From Eubacteriales bacterium OttesenSCG-928-N13 (GTDB lineage Bacteria; Bacillota; Clostridia; Christensenellales; Aristaeellaceae), in NCBI GenBank assembly GCA_030265545.1, contig JAJDGF010000004.1:1-37038 (forward strand): DNA of 37,038 bases, given 5' to 3'. This document shows positions 17,707-25,501 of the stretch, one piece after another. Made by a program: the position numbers and the translations under genes. The notes below the pieces were generated by a model that saw nothing but the letters and a program-made list of their open reading frames with translations, made no database searches and was not told the origin of the DNA. Position 1 is the first letter of the stretch. The number at the start of each line of letters is the position of its first letter.

Positions 17707-18084
17707 CTATTTTTGGTATGCGCGTGCATCTTGCTCGTCGCGACCCAGTTGCTCGATCAACAGTTCAATGCTGTCAAACCGATGCTCATGGCGCAGCAGC
17801 GCAAGGAATCGCAGCGTCAAGCGTTCACCGTAGATGTCGCGATGAAAGTCCAGAATGAACGCCTCGATCGTGGCGCGCCCGGATGGCAGCGTGGGCTGCA
17901 TCCCCTGATTGACCACGCAGCGCCGCCATTGCTGCTCGCCGTGCAGCTTCAGTTCAGCGATATACACACCGTTTTCGGGCAGCTGCTGACCCGGATCGGG
18001 CTGTACGTTGGCCGTGGGGAAACCCAAGCGGTGCCCCATGTGTTTTCCTTGCACCACGGTGCCGTGGATGGTGATGTGTTTCAT
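17707..18084 (-). CDS. free-standing riboflavin kinase
   Basis: A 125-residue protein equal to the C-terminal flavokinase domain of bifunctional RibF, without the FAD synthetase half. The diagnostic motifs are present: the nucleotide/flavin loop GFPTAN, the N-x-G-x-x-P-T stretch (NQGMQPT), the catalytic glutamate in TIEAFILDF, and the C-terminal LRHEHRFDSIE segment. It should phosphorylate riboflavin to FMN. It begins 27 bases after the YbaK-type gene and was probably transcribed with it. GAGGGG upstream of the ATG is a modest ribosome binding site. Confidence 0.85.
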   Translation of the reverse strand: MKHITIHGTVVQGKHMGHRLGFPTANVQPDPGQQLPENGVYIAELKLHGEQQWRRCVVNQGMQPTLPSGRATIEAFILDFHRDIYGERLTLRFLALLRHEHRFDSIELLIEQLGRDEQDARAYQK

Positions 18085-18111
18085 TGCAATGGTTACCGCC
18101 CCTCTGATGAA

Positions 18112-18582
18112 TCAGGTTTTCGTGAGATCGGCCGATTGCGCATCGATGTATGGGATCAGGTCGGCTGGATCAATCAGAATCAATGTGCCCCGAACGCCCG
18201 CGCTGATGGTGATCCTGTCAAATAGCTGGCAGGTTTCGTCGATCATGGTGGGTAGCTTTTTCTTCATGCCGATGGGGGAACAGCCGCCGCGCACGTAGCC
18301 GGTGGCGTTCAGGAGATCCTTCATAGGCAGCAGCGCACAGTTCTTGATCCCGAATGCGCGCGCGGCCTTCTTCAGATCGATCTCCTCGGAGCTTGGGATC
18401 ACGCAGCAGATCAATGCGTTTTTGTCCGATGTAAGTACCAGCGTCTTAAACACCTGCTCGGGTGGCAGGCCCAGCGCATGGGCGGTGTGTGTGCCGGACA
18501 GGTATTCCTCGTCCACCGCATAATCCAGCGCCTCAAATGGGATGCCTGCGGCGCTCAGCAATCGGGTTACGTTGGTTGTCAT
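18112..18582 (-). CDS. ybaK: YbaK/EbsC-type Cys-tRNA(Pro) deacylase
   Basis: A 156-residue YbaK-family editing protein that hydrolyses mischarged Cys-tRNA(Pro). The conserved lysine lies in VFKTLVL (K46), and the family loop GYVRGGCSPIG spans 95-105. The ATG at 18582 follows GGGAGGA by about eight bases. The open frame continues to 18633 but runs through its own promoter, so the shorter start is right. It is the first gene of a two-gene leftward unit with the riboflavin kinase. Confidence 0.92.
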   Translation of the reverse strand: MTTNVTRLLSAAGIPFEALDYAVDEEYLSGTHTAHALGLPPEQVFKTLVLTSDKNALICCVIPSSEEIDLKKAARAFGIKNCALLPMKDLLNATGYVRGGCSPIGMKKKLPTMIDETCQLFDRITISAGVRGTLILIDPADLIPYIDAQSADLTKT

Positions 18583-18604
18583 GGTTCGATTCCTCCCGCC
18601 ATTG

Positions 18605-18633
18605 AGTATACCATCGGCGGAGCATATTGACAA
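18605..18633 (-). promoter_or_regulatory. promoter of the ybaK-riboflavin kinase unit
   Basis: On the minus strand, TTGTCA (18633-18628) and TATACT (18610-18605) are separated by 17 bases. The -35 hexamer overlaps that of the divergent asparaginase promoter by five bases. Confidence 0.7.
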
Positions 18634-18655
18634 GTGAATCGGATGAGATTATAGT
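18627..18655 (+). promoter_or_regulatory. promoter of the asparaginase gene
   Basis: A perfect TTGACA (18627-18632) and TATAGT (18650-18655) at 17-base spacing stand about 57 bases before the start codon. Confidence 0.8.
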
Positions 18656-18712
18656 TAGAGGGTATTGATATCCGCAAGGATAGACACCATGATAGGCAAG
18701 GAGAACACATCA

Positions 18713-19714
18713 ATGAAAAAGCGGATACTGCTGCTCGCGACGGGCGGCACCATCGCGTCCAAACCCACGGCGGCGGGACTTGCGCCCATGATCACGCCCA
18801 AGGAGCTGCTGATGGGCGTGCCCGGGATCGATTCGCTGTGCGCGGTGCAGACCGCGCAACCGATGAATCTGGATTCCACCAACATGGGACCGGAACATTG
18901 GCTGATGTTGGCCGAGTGCATCCGCGAGAATTATGATGCGTATGACGGATTCGTTGTGGCACATGGCACGGACACCATGGCCTATACTGCCTGCGCGCTC
19001 AGCTATCTGGCGCAGATGTCGCCCAAGCCGATCGTGCTGACCGGCGCGCAGAAGTCCATCTTCGTGGAGGACACCGATGCGCGGATGAACCTGCTGGATG
19101 CATTCACCTATGCGGTGGACGATGGTTCGCAGGGGGTTGTGATCGTGTTTGATGGGCAGGTGATCACGGGCACCCGCGCCCGAAAGACGCGCACCAAGAG
19201 CCGAAACGCATTTCAGAGTGTGGACTATCCGGAGCTGGCCATCGTGCGGGATGGCTGCATCCTGCGCTATATTGTGCCCGCCGTGAAGAGCGAGCGCCCC
19301 GTGTTCTATGGCGCGCTGGACCCAAAGGTGGCGCTGATCAAGCTGGTGCCCGGCATGAATGCGGATGTGCTCGATTATCTCCGGCAGCACAACCATGCGC
19401 TGGTGATCGAGAGCTTCGGCGTGGGTGGCGTGCCCGCGCTGGGCGGGCGGTTCATGGATGCGATCGAGCAATGGATCCGCGAGGGGAAGCCGGTCGTGAT
19501 GACCACGCAGGTGCCGCATGAGGGCAGCGACATGGAGATCTATCAGGTGGGGCGGCAGGTAAAAACCCAGCTGGATGTGATGGAAGCATACAACATGACG
19601 CTGGAGGCGGTCATCACCAAGCTGATGTGGATCCTGATGCAGACCAAGCAGCCCGAGCAGGTGCGGAAGCTGTTCAATACGCAGGTGGCAAATGATCTGC
19701 TCAAATTGGGATAA
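18713..19714 (+). CDS. ansA: L-asparaginase, type I
   Basis: A 333-residue cytoplasmic asparaginase that hydrolyses asparagine to aspartate and ammonia. The nucleophile motif TGGTIAS holds T13. The second active-site motif is HGTDTMAYTA (H84 to A93), with T86, D87 and the later K in the family order. No signal peptide is present, which fits type I. The ATG at 18713 has AAGGAGA about nine bases upstream; in-frame codons back to 18665 are less suitable. Confidence 0.93.
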   Translation: MKKRILLLATGGTIASKPTAAGLAPMITPKELLMGVPGIDSLCAVQTAQPMNLDSTNMGPEHWLMLAECIRENYDAYDGFVVAHGTDTMAYTACALSYLAQMSPKPIVLTGAQKSIFVEDTDARMNLLDAFTYAVDDGSQGVVIVFDGQVITGTRARKTRTKSRNAFQSVDYPELAIVRDGCILRYIVPAVKSERPVFYGALDPKVALIKLVPGMNADVLDYLRQHNHALVIESFGVGGVPALGGRFMDAIEQWIREGKPVVMTTQVPHEGSDMEIYQVGRQVKTQLDVMEAYNMTLEAVITKLMWILMQTKQPEQVRKLFNTQVANDLLKLG

Positions 19715-19911
19715 AACACAATCAAACGGACAACACGACAGCTGGTTTAAACAATCTCCTCAGCAGTTCGTGTGGCAATACATGGTTTCATCCTGTCGCA
19801 TGACCGCGTGCGGGGTGATATCATGGGGCAGTGCTGTTTTCTTCATGGGAGCGCCTGACGCAATCGGAATTCTTTGCCTGAACGACGGTTTATATAAAGG
19901 AGGGACGCACG

Positions 19912-20289
19912 ATGATGACCCCATATTTGACATTCAACGGCGCGTGCGAGGAGGCATTTCGTTTCTATGCCGAGGCATTCGGCGGGGGAGAGACCCTGTT
20001 CGCCCGCATGAACGACGACCCAAGCAACCCCATCATGCATGCTAGTGTGCGCTTCAGCAACTATGAGGGCACGCTCATGGGGGCGGACGTGGATCATTCC
20101 GTGATCATATCGGGCATGGCCATCTGTGCCGTGCTGCCGTCTAAAAAGGCGATCGAAGAGATCGCCGAACGTCTCGCCCAGGGTGGAACGCTCGTGCAGG
20201 GCTTCGCCCCTCACCCACCGCCACACGAAAACGACGGCGGCGCCGAGGTGCTCGATCGATATGGCTACACATGGTATCTGAGCACATAG
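19912..20289 (+). CDS. VOC-superfamily (PhnB/glyoxalase-like) protein
   Basis: A 125-residue protein with the PhnB-type start TPYLTFNGACEEAFRFYAEAFGG and the end DRYGYTWYLST. The fold is two beta-alpha-beta-beta-beta units, normally a dimer. Substrate and metal dependence are unknown for most members. AGGAGGG precedes the two ATGs at 19912 and 19915. The 197 bases before it contain no gene or clear promoter. Confidence 0.85.
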   Translation: MMTPYLTFNGACEEAFRFYAEAFGGGETLFARMNDDPSNPIMHASVRFSNYEGTLMGADVDHSVIISGMAICAVLPSKKAIEEIAERLAQGGTLVQGFAPHPPPHENDGGAEVLDRYGYTWYLST

Positions 20290-20315
20290 ATAACGATATG
20301 GATCGGAGGATGCAG

Positions 20316-20804
20316 ATGACCAAGACCATCTTCGGTGTTACAAGCGCGGTATTTGACAACGATGGGTACATGCCTGTGGCGTATACGGGATATGGCCTTG
20401 ATGATTCCCCACCGCTCACCCTGTCCGGCCTTGTACCGCAGGCAAAGACGCTGGCCATCATCATGGAGGATCTGGACATCCCGCTGATTCGCGCGTTTAC
20501 CCATTGGATCATTTGGAATATCCCGGCCGGAACGGAGATTCCGGGGGCGATTCCGGCGGGGGAGTCCCTGCCCAGTCTTGGCGGTGCACAGCAGGGCGTC
20601 GCCTATGGCAAGCATGAGTACCGGGGACCCAAGCCACCCAAGTTTATCCGCAATGTGCACCGATATCGTTTCACGGTATATGCGCTAGATAGGCTGCTCG
20701 ATATTTCCAGCGATGCGAACAAGCGCGATCTGCTGCGAGCCATGCAGGGCCATATCCTGCAACAGGCTTCCATCACCGGACTGTATAAAAATGGCGCGCG
20801 CTAG
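20316..20804 (+). CDS. YbhB/YbcL-type PEBP (Raf kinase inhibitor-like) protein
   Basis: A 162-residue phosphatidylethanolamine-binding-protein fold of the bacterial YbhB/YbcL type. Signatures are SPPLTLSG (31-38), MEDLDIP (50-56), FTHWIIWNIP (61-70) and YRGPKPP. No signal peptide is seen, so it is cytoplasmic; its role is unknown. The ATG at 20316 lies six bases after GGAGG; the in-frame ATG at 20310 is too close. It is probably co-transcribed with the VOC gene 26 bases upstream. Confidence 0.9.
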   Translation: MTKTIFGVTSAVFDNDGYMPVAYTGYGLDDSPPLTLSGLVPQAKTLAIIMEDLDIPLIRAFTHWIIWNIPAGTEIPGAIPAGESLPSLGGAQQGVAYGKHEYRGPKPPKFIRNVHRYRFTVYALDRLLDISSDANKRDLLRAMQGHILQQASITGLYKNGAR

Positions 20805-20833
20805 CTCCATCATCCCAGCCTGTGCGATATACA

Positions 20834-20867
20834 TAAGATCACGGATCTATACGAATCCGTGATCTTA
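20834..20867 (+). terminator. terminator after the PEBP gene
   Basis: TAAGATCACGGAT (20834-20846) and ATCCGTGATCTTA (20855-20867) form a perfect 13-base-pair stem, followed by a short T run. Confidence 0.75.
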
Positions 20868-20994
20868 CATTTTCGACAAATTCCCTCGAGGGGACTGGAG
20901 GCTCGAGACCCTCTGGCATCAAATTGCAGGCGCTGCCTTGAATCGTCTGCGCATTGCGCTTCGACAAGGGCGCATCCATCTTTGCCAATATGCA

Positions 20995-21029
20995 AACGTA
21001 CAGCCCAACATTGCAGTGGGCTGTACGTT
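20995..21029 (-). terminator. terminator after pckA
   Basis: AACGTACAGCCCA (20995-21007) and TGGGCTGTACGTT (21017-21029) form a perfect 13-base-pair stem just beyond the pckA stop on the minus strand. Confidence 0.75.
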
Positions 21030-21049
21030 ATGTATGCTATATTGCTGTC

Positions 21050-22654
21050 TTACAGCTGCGGGCCGGCGGAAACCAGCGCCTTGCCGGCTTCGTTGCCCTC
21101 ATACTTCACGAAGTTCTTCACGAAGCGCTGCGCCAGATCCTTCGCCTTGGTGTCCCACTCGGACGCATCGGCGTAGGTGTCGCGCGGGTCGAGGATCTTG
21201 GGATCCACGCCGGGCAGCTGGGTGGGCACTTCGAAGTTGAAGTAGGGGATGGACTTCATCGGGGCGCCTGCGATATCGCCGTTCAGGATGGCGTCGATGA
21301 TGCCGCGGGTGTCCTTGATGGAGATGCGCTTGCCGGAGCCGTTCCAGCCGGTGTTCACCAGATAGGCCTTGGCGCCGCTCATCTGCATGCGCTTGACGAG
21401 CTCCTCAGCGTACTTGGTCGGGTGCAGCTCCAGGAACGCCTGGCCGAAGCACGCGGAGAACGTGGGGGTGGGCTCGGTGATGCCGCGTTCGGTGCCCGCC
21501 AGCTTCGCGGTGAAGCCGGACAGGAAGTAATACTGGGTCTGCTCGGGCGTCAGCACCGAAACGGGGGGCAACACGCCGAACGCGTCGGCCGACAGGAAGA
21601 TGACATCCTTCGCCGCGGGCGCCGCGGAGACCGGGCGCACGATCTTCTCGATGTGATCGATCGGATAGGACACGCGGGTGTTCTCCGTCACGCTCTTGTC
21701 GTTGAAGTCGATCTTGCCATTCGCGTCCAAGGTGACGTTCTCAAGCAGCGCGTCGCGCTTGATGGCGTTGTAGATGTCCGGCTCGGATTCCTTGTCCAGG
21801 TTGATGACCTTGGCGTAGCAGCCGCCTTCGAAGTTGAACACGCCCTGGTCGTCCCAGCCATGCTCGTCATCGCCGATCAGCAGGCGCTTGGGGTCGGTGG
21901 ACAGGGTGGTCTTGCCGGTGCCGGACAGGCCGAAGAAGATGGCGGTGTTCTCGCCGTTCATATCGGTGTTGGCCGAGCAATGCATGGAGGCGATGCCCTT
22001 CAGCGGCAGGTAGTAGTTCATCATGGAGAACATGCCCTTTTTCATCTCGCCGCCGTACCAGGAGTTCACGATGACCTGCTCACGGCTGGTGATGTTGAAC
22101 ATGACGGCCGTCTCAGAGTTCAGGCCGAGCTCTTTGAAGTTCTCAACCTTGGTCTTGGAGGCGTTGTATACGATGAAATCCGGCTTGAAGTTCTCGAGCT
22201 CTTCGGCGGTGGGCTTGATGAACATGTTGGTCACGAAATGTGCCTGCCATGCCACTTCCACGATGAAGCGGATGCCCATGCGGGTGTCGTCGTTGGTGCC
22301 GCAGAACGCGTCCACAACGAACAAGCGCTTGTTCGAGAGCTCATCGATCGCCAGCTTTTTCACGGTGTCCCATGCTTCCTGGCTGGCCGGATGATTGTCA
22401 TTTTTATATTCGGGGGAGGTCCACCACACGGTGTCCTTGGAGTTATCGTCCATGACGATGAACTTGTCCTGCGGGGAGCGGCCGGTGTAGATGCCGGTCA
22501 TCACGTTGACGGCGCCCAGCTCGCTGACCTGGCCCTTTTCAAAGCCTTCCAGGGTGGGTTTGGTCTCTTCGGCAAAAAGCACGTCAAACGAAGGATTGTG
22601 GACGATCTCTTTTACACCAGTTATACCGTATTGAGTCAAATCAACAATTGCCAT
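21050..22654 (-). CDS. pckA: phosphoenolpyruvate carboxykinase (ATP)
   Basis: A 534-residue ATP-type PEPCK interconverting oxaloacetate and PEP. The P-loop GLSGTGKTT spans about 242-250, and the kinase-2/metal site [12 protein letters not shown] spans 258-269. The substrate region [10 protein letters not shown] is near 56-65, and the lysine of KKGMF and histidine of MHCSANTD are in place. In fermenting anaerobes it often runs toward oxaloacetate and so feeds succinate or propionate formation. The start at 22654 has AGAGAGG upstream. A four-codon reading frame with a stronger ribosome binding site precedes it. Confidence 0.97.
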   Translation of the reverse strand: MAIVDLTQYGITGVKEIVHNPSFDVLFAEETKPTLEGFEKGQVSELGAVNVMTGIYTGRSPQDKFIVMDDNSKDTVWWTSPEYKNDNHPASQEAWDTVKKLAIDELSNKRLFVVDAFCGTNDDTRMGIRFIVEVAWQAHFVTNMFIKPTAEELENFKPDFIVYNASKTKVENFKELGLNSETAVMFNITSREQVIVNSWYGGEMKKGMFSMMNYYLPLKGIASMHCSANTDMNGENTAIFFGLSGTGKTTLSTDPKRLLIGDDEHGWDDQGVFNFEGGCYAKVINLDKESEPDIYNAIKRDALLENVTLDANGKIDFNDKSVTENTRVSYPIDHIEKIVRPVSAAPAAKDVIFLSADAFGVLPPVSVLTPEQTQYYFLSGFTAKLAGTERGITEPTPTFSACFGQAFLELHPTKYAEELVKRMQMSGAKAYLVNTGWNGSGKRISIKDTRGIIDAILNGDIAGAPMKSIPYFNFEVPTQLPGVDPKILDPRDTYADASEWDTKAKDLAQRFVKNFVKYEGNEAGKALVSAGPQL

Positions 22655-22659
22655 GATTA

Positions 22660-22674
22660 TCAGCCTCTCTTCAT
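22660..22674 (-). promoter_or_regulatory. four-codon leader frame before pckA
   Basis: An ATG (22674) opens the frame M-K-R-G-stop, ending six bases before the pckA ATG. AAGGAGG (22690-22684) is well placed for it and stronger than the site in front of pckA. Ribosomes could re-initiate from here. This may also be chance. Confidence 0.3.
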
Positions 22675-22692
22675 TACTATTAAACCTCCTTT

Positions 22693-22721
22693 ATCATCTC
22701 ATCTTGTGAGAGAAATGTCAA
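22693..22721 (-). promoter_or_regulatory. promoter of pckA
   Basis: On the minus strand, a perfect TTGACA (22721-22716) and GATGAT (22698-22693) are separated by 17 bases, about 40 bases upstream of the pckA start. Confidence 0.6.
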
Positions 22722-22948
22722 TGACATTAATCGTAAATGCACGTTAATGTTGCTGTAAAACGGGCGCATTTCATGCACTTTGCTGGCACGAATTGTCGTA
22801 CATCGCGATATAGTGTACAGATGAGCAATGCCTGTTGAAACATGGCACGCATGAGATGAAACCCTCTTCGCCCTTGAATGGATGTTTCGATTTTGTCGCC
22901 GGATCGTTGACGAGATTGGGCCCTATTTTCTTGGCATCCGGATGGCTG

Positions 22949-22979
22949 GAGGGCGTTGAGCGCTCATGTCAACGCCCTC
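22949..22979. terminator. inverted repeat in the pckA-tRNA gap
   Basis: GAGGGCGTTGA (22949-22959) and TCAACGCCCTC (22969-22979) form a perfect 11-base-pair stem. It resembles the hairpin at 8653-8685. No gene ends beside it. Confidence 0.45.
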
Positions 22980-23120
22980 TAGTAAAATCTGCACGACGAC
23001 AATCCCATAGTCCTTGCTGAGACGACGCGGGTTGTAGAGCTAACGAGAAGCTCACTCTACAGCCATCTATAAGACGGCTTTTCCCATCGGTGCGGCTGTT
23101 AGTCCACTTGAGTACGATAT
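22980..23120. other. structured non-coding stretch of unknown role
   Basis: TGTAGAG and CTCTACA (23034-23062 region) can form a stem with an alternative internal pairing through AGCT. Next to it, AGCCATCT and AGACGGCT form an eight-base hairpin with one mismatch, followed by TTTT. This looks like the end of a small RNA read rightwards, but no matching promoter was found and no known RNA family is recognised. Confidence 0.3.
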
Positions 23121-23170
23121 CCTTTCATTCTTACAGTTTGCCGCTGTTTATCCTTTGTGAATACAGCTTC

Positions 23171-23263
23171 TTAGCCCGATATTGCCCATGTAAACCCATT
23201 TGCCCCCATGCCCAATAAATCCTCACCTGCGACTCGTCGCGATTCACGAAACTCGATCGTCAT
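23171..23263 (-). CDS. possible 30-residue small protein
   Basis: An ATG at 23263 follows AAGGAG by nine bases and opens 30 codons (MTIEFRESRRVAGEDLLGMG, then ten more) to a TAA. After the stop the same frame stays open for 23 more codons. No family is recognised. It may be a real small gene, the remnant of a longer one, or chance; the ribosome binding site is the main support. Confidence 0.25.
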   Translation of the reverse strand: MTIEFRESRRVAGEDLLGMGANGFTWAISG

Positions 23264-23345
23264 ATCGGTACACTCCTTCTTCTCACGCTTGGGTCAGATC
23301 ACTTGATTGCGCAGAATCGCCTTGTTTGAACTTTTCGTTTTTGGG

Positions 23346-23374
23346 TTGACATACCATCCAATGGATGATATAAT
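23346..23374 (+). promoter_or_regulatory. consensus promoter upstream of tRNA-Val
   Basis: A perfect TTGACA (23346-23351) and perfect TATAAT (23369-23374) are separated by exactly 17 bases. The tRNA begins about 100 bases downstream, so the primary transcript would carry a leader of roughly 95 bases. Confidence 0.85.
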
Positions 23375-23475
23375 AACTTTCGATCACAAGATTTGCATGC
23401 CCGATGGGCGCGCGCGATTCCCTCTCTCTTGTATGTGACAAGGGCTCAAAATGAGGCGTGATCACAAACCAATAT

Positions 23476-23551
23476 GGTCTGTTGGCTCAGTTGGTAGAGC
23501 ACATCGTTCACATCGATGGGGTCACTGGTTCGAGTCCAGTACAGACCACCA
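23476..23551 (+). tRNA. tRNA-Val (anticodon CAC)
   Basis: All arms pair. The acceptor stem is GGTCTGT with ACAGACC, the D stem GCTC with GAGC, and the anticodon stem CATCG with CGATG around the loop TTCACAT. The T arm is ACTGG with CCAGT around TTCGAGT. The anticodon CAC reads GTG valine codons. The 3' CCA is encoded. A terminator follows directly. The gene marks the edge of the accessory region, and tRNA genes are frequent insertion sites, but no second copy of its 3' end was seen in the window. Confidence 0.95.
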
Positions 23552-23556
23552 AAAAA

Positions 23557-23583
23557 CCTGAAAGCATTGGCTTTCGGGTTTTT
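23557..23583 (+). terminator. terminator of tRNA-Val
   Basis: CCTGAAAGC (23557-23565) pairs with GCTTTCGGG (23570-23578), including one G-T pair. It is followed by TTTTT (23579-23583) and preceded by a run of A. Confidence 0.85.
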
Positions 23584-23584
23584 C

Positions 23585-24123
23585 TTTGCATGCTATTTCT
23601 AATCCGAAAGAACAAATCCAGATTTGAGAGCGCGGTCATCCATTACGAATGTGAGAGGTGCATAGTGTCCCCGGAAAATGAGACATAAACGCGAAAACAA
23701 TCGTACCATGGGCAATCGAAAGGCTATCTTTTACGAAAGATGGTTGGCTACCGGTGAATGGTGCGGCGGAGGCGAACACCCAGACATGGGGAAAAACAGG
23801 GAAGATGATGAACTTCTTGCGGAAAAATAGCACATCAGGTTTGGTTCGCGTTTGCTCCGCTCGCAAACACTTATGCAGGGATATTCACCAGAGAAAGGTC
23901 CTGCCGCCAAGCGCCGTACTTGCTTGTGGCAGATTGGCCGTGTCAAGACCATAAAAAGCATCAAGCCCAAGTCAAAATCTTTTGACTTGGGCTTGGCGCA
24001 ATCGTGGAAAAGGGCGTTAGGTTTAATACAAAGTACGATAGCCTGGGATTGGGTGCAAGGGGTCGATTTTGGGTGCAAACTGGACCGCACCTCGATGATC
24101 GGACAACGCTAGGCGCAGACCGT
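23585..24123. other. 540-bp stretch between the tRNA and the HNH gene, no confident gene
   Basis: This stretch holds only weak short frames. The best is 23678-23830 on the plus strand (50 codons from an ATG, no ribosome binding site, no recognised family). The string TGTCCCCGGAAAATGAGACA near 23665 resembles an insertion-sequence end, but no transposase is visible. A strong hairpin lies at 23963-23994. Overall it looks like decayed mobile DNA. Confidence 0.4.
23963..23994. terminator. 15-base-pair hairpin, possible bidirectional terminator
   Basis: AAGCCCAAGTCAAAA (23963-23977) and TTTTGACTTGGGCTT (23980-23994) are perfectly complementary with a two-base loop. Leftward it could end the HNH/HEPN transcript, whose last gene stops at 24124. 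Confidence 0.5.
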
Positions 24124-24882
24124 TCAATCATCCGGCTTCCAGCCTGGCGTATAATGAACCGAGTTGATCCACGACATTCCGTTTCCTAGTACGATATACG
24201 GCACCTCTTCACGCCTGACAATTGCTTGCTTATATTCGTCTTCTGACAGTTCAAAATCCGGGCAAAAATCGACCCTCTTTTTACAAAACGTCATACCCGA
24301 AAGCGAGAACCTCTTTGTCTGTCTGTATGTGAGAAGTAAATGCGTGACCTCATTCACAACAATATTGTAAGCCTGATAACGATAATCATAGAGTAGCCGG
24401 ATGTCCTGCACATGTCTCTGTTTGCCCGTGTCATCTCGAGTAATGATCGCATCATTACATCCGATTGTAACCTGATAGCATTGAGTGGAAAAATCATGAA
24501 ACATTGAGACTGCAAGATGCCATTGTAACTCATCAATATATTTATCAGTTGAAAATCCCTTTGCCTTATTTTCATCGCCAAGCATAAATGTCAGGTTGGA
24601 AATCCGACAGTCATTACCACGATTGTTCATATGCTCTACGATCCAGCCTGATTGGTGCAGATTATCGACCATATCTTCGCCGTACCACTTTTTCATCATA
24701 TATATATGGAGATATCCAAGTTTTCCATTCCTAACATAATGCTTATCATCCATTCCCCACGTGACTTTGGTCATCTCTTCGTAGTAATCATTTCTGTAGC
24801 TTGCTTGAGCAACAACGGACCACTCAGGTCGAGAGATGTCAATTGTATCATTATGGATGCTAAACTTGTTCTTACTGCTCAC
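24124..24882 (-). CDS. HNH-type endonuclease-like protein
   Basis: A 252-residue protein. Residues 57-110 have the layout of an HNH homing-type nuclease: YLHIYMMKKWYG, then WIVEHMNNRGNDCRISNLTF with H84 and N96, then DENKAKG with N105. The rest has no recognised family. The frame opens at a GTG at 24891, but the GTG at 24882 has AAGGG eight bases upstream and is preferred. The DNA is clearly more AT-rich than the chromosome around it. It lies downstream of the HEPN/SEC-C pair on the same strand, about 90 bases away, and may belong to the same cassette. Confidence 0.6.
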   Translation of the reverse strand: MSSKNKFSIHNDTIDISRPEWSVVAQASYRNDYYEEMTKVTWGMDDKHYVRNGKLGYLHIYMMKKWYGEDMVDNLHQSGWIVEHMNNRGNDCRISNLTFMLGDENKAKGFSTDKYIDELQWHLAVSMFHDFSTQCYQVTIGCNDAIITRDDTGKQRHVQDIRLLYDYRYQAYNIVVNEVTHLLLTYRQTKRFSLSGMTFCKKRVDFCPDFELSEDEYKQAIVRREEVPYIVLGNGMSWINSVHYTPGWKPDD

Positions 24883-24970
24883 GGTAATCACCCTTCAAAA
24901 GAATCTAGCCTAGTTGTTCTCTGGATGTGCACACCGTTGAAATAGGCAGATGGAATGTGCAGTAACACGG

Positions 24971-25501
24971 CTAGGCGTAATACTTTCCGCAACATTGCTT
25001 GTATTTCAGCCCAGACTGGCACGGGCATAGATCGTTTCTGCCAACCTTCTTGCGCAAAATCCTTTGTATCTCCACTCTTCTTTGTAGCAATGCCGATGGC
25101 ATCGCAGCGTGCTGCTCCCCAACGGGAACTTCGCTCATAATCTTGTCGCATTCATTCGCCAAAACAATTAGTTCTGCTACTAAAGGGGAGGTGGTGCAGG
25201 CTCTCCGTATACTCGGTATTGTATGTCCATCGAATCACGAACTGTAAATAAGGAATCTCGGGACTTGCGATTAGTGAGCTAATGTATTCACCAATTTCAT
25301 ATGACATCTCAAAAAACAAGTACAGAGGACGAATTCATCATGTAGATTACTCACACAAGCTGTCTTTGCCTTGGGATCGCTTGTCTGTATCTGCTCATAT
25401 ATGGTTTCATTTACATATATGCTATTATTGTTTGATACTTCACTATTGCTTCGAATTTCCTCTTTATCCATATACATCACCTTATCCCGTAACTTATTCA
25501 T
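24971..25501 (-). pseudogene. SEC-C motif protein gene broken by two compensating frameshifts
   Basis: The gene starts at an ATG at 25501 that overlaps the HEPN stop as ATGA. The first frame reads well to about 25335 (ending SNLHDEF). Protein-like sequence then continues in another frame (RPLYLFFEMSYEIGEYI, then [20 protein letters not shown]) to about 25180. It returns to the first frame ([17 protein letters not shown]) and ends with the zinc-binding SEC-C motif [17 protein letters not shown]. Joined, the parts give one protein of about 175 residues. Read straight, only a 76-residue N-terminal piece is made. Whether this is true decay, an assembly error or programmed frameshifting is open. 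Confidence 0.65.

Noticed and set aside
20954..22747. A 597-codon open frame on the plus strand, opposite pckA
   Set aside because: It mirrors the third-position codon bias of pckA, has no ribosome binding site and a low-complexity composition. The pckA reading is certain.
23520..23551. tRNA 3' end as the prophage attachment site
   Set aside because: No second copy of this sequence is in the window, and large serine recombinases usually do not target tRNA 3' ends. The far end of the element is not available.
23660..23690. Insertion sequence end at TGTCCCCGGAAAATGAGACA
   Set aside because: No transposase frame and no matching opposite end were found, so it is only mentioned as possible decayed mobile DNA.
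23731..24112. Overlapping frames of 86 and 119 codons on opposite strands
   Set aside because: They cross the 15-base-pair hairpin and have no good start signal or protein-like pattern.
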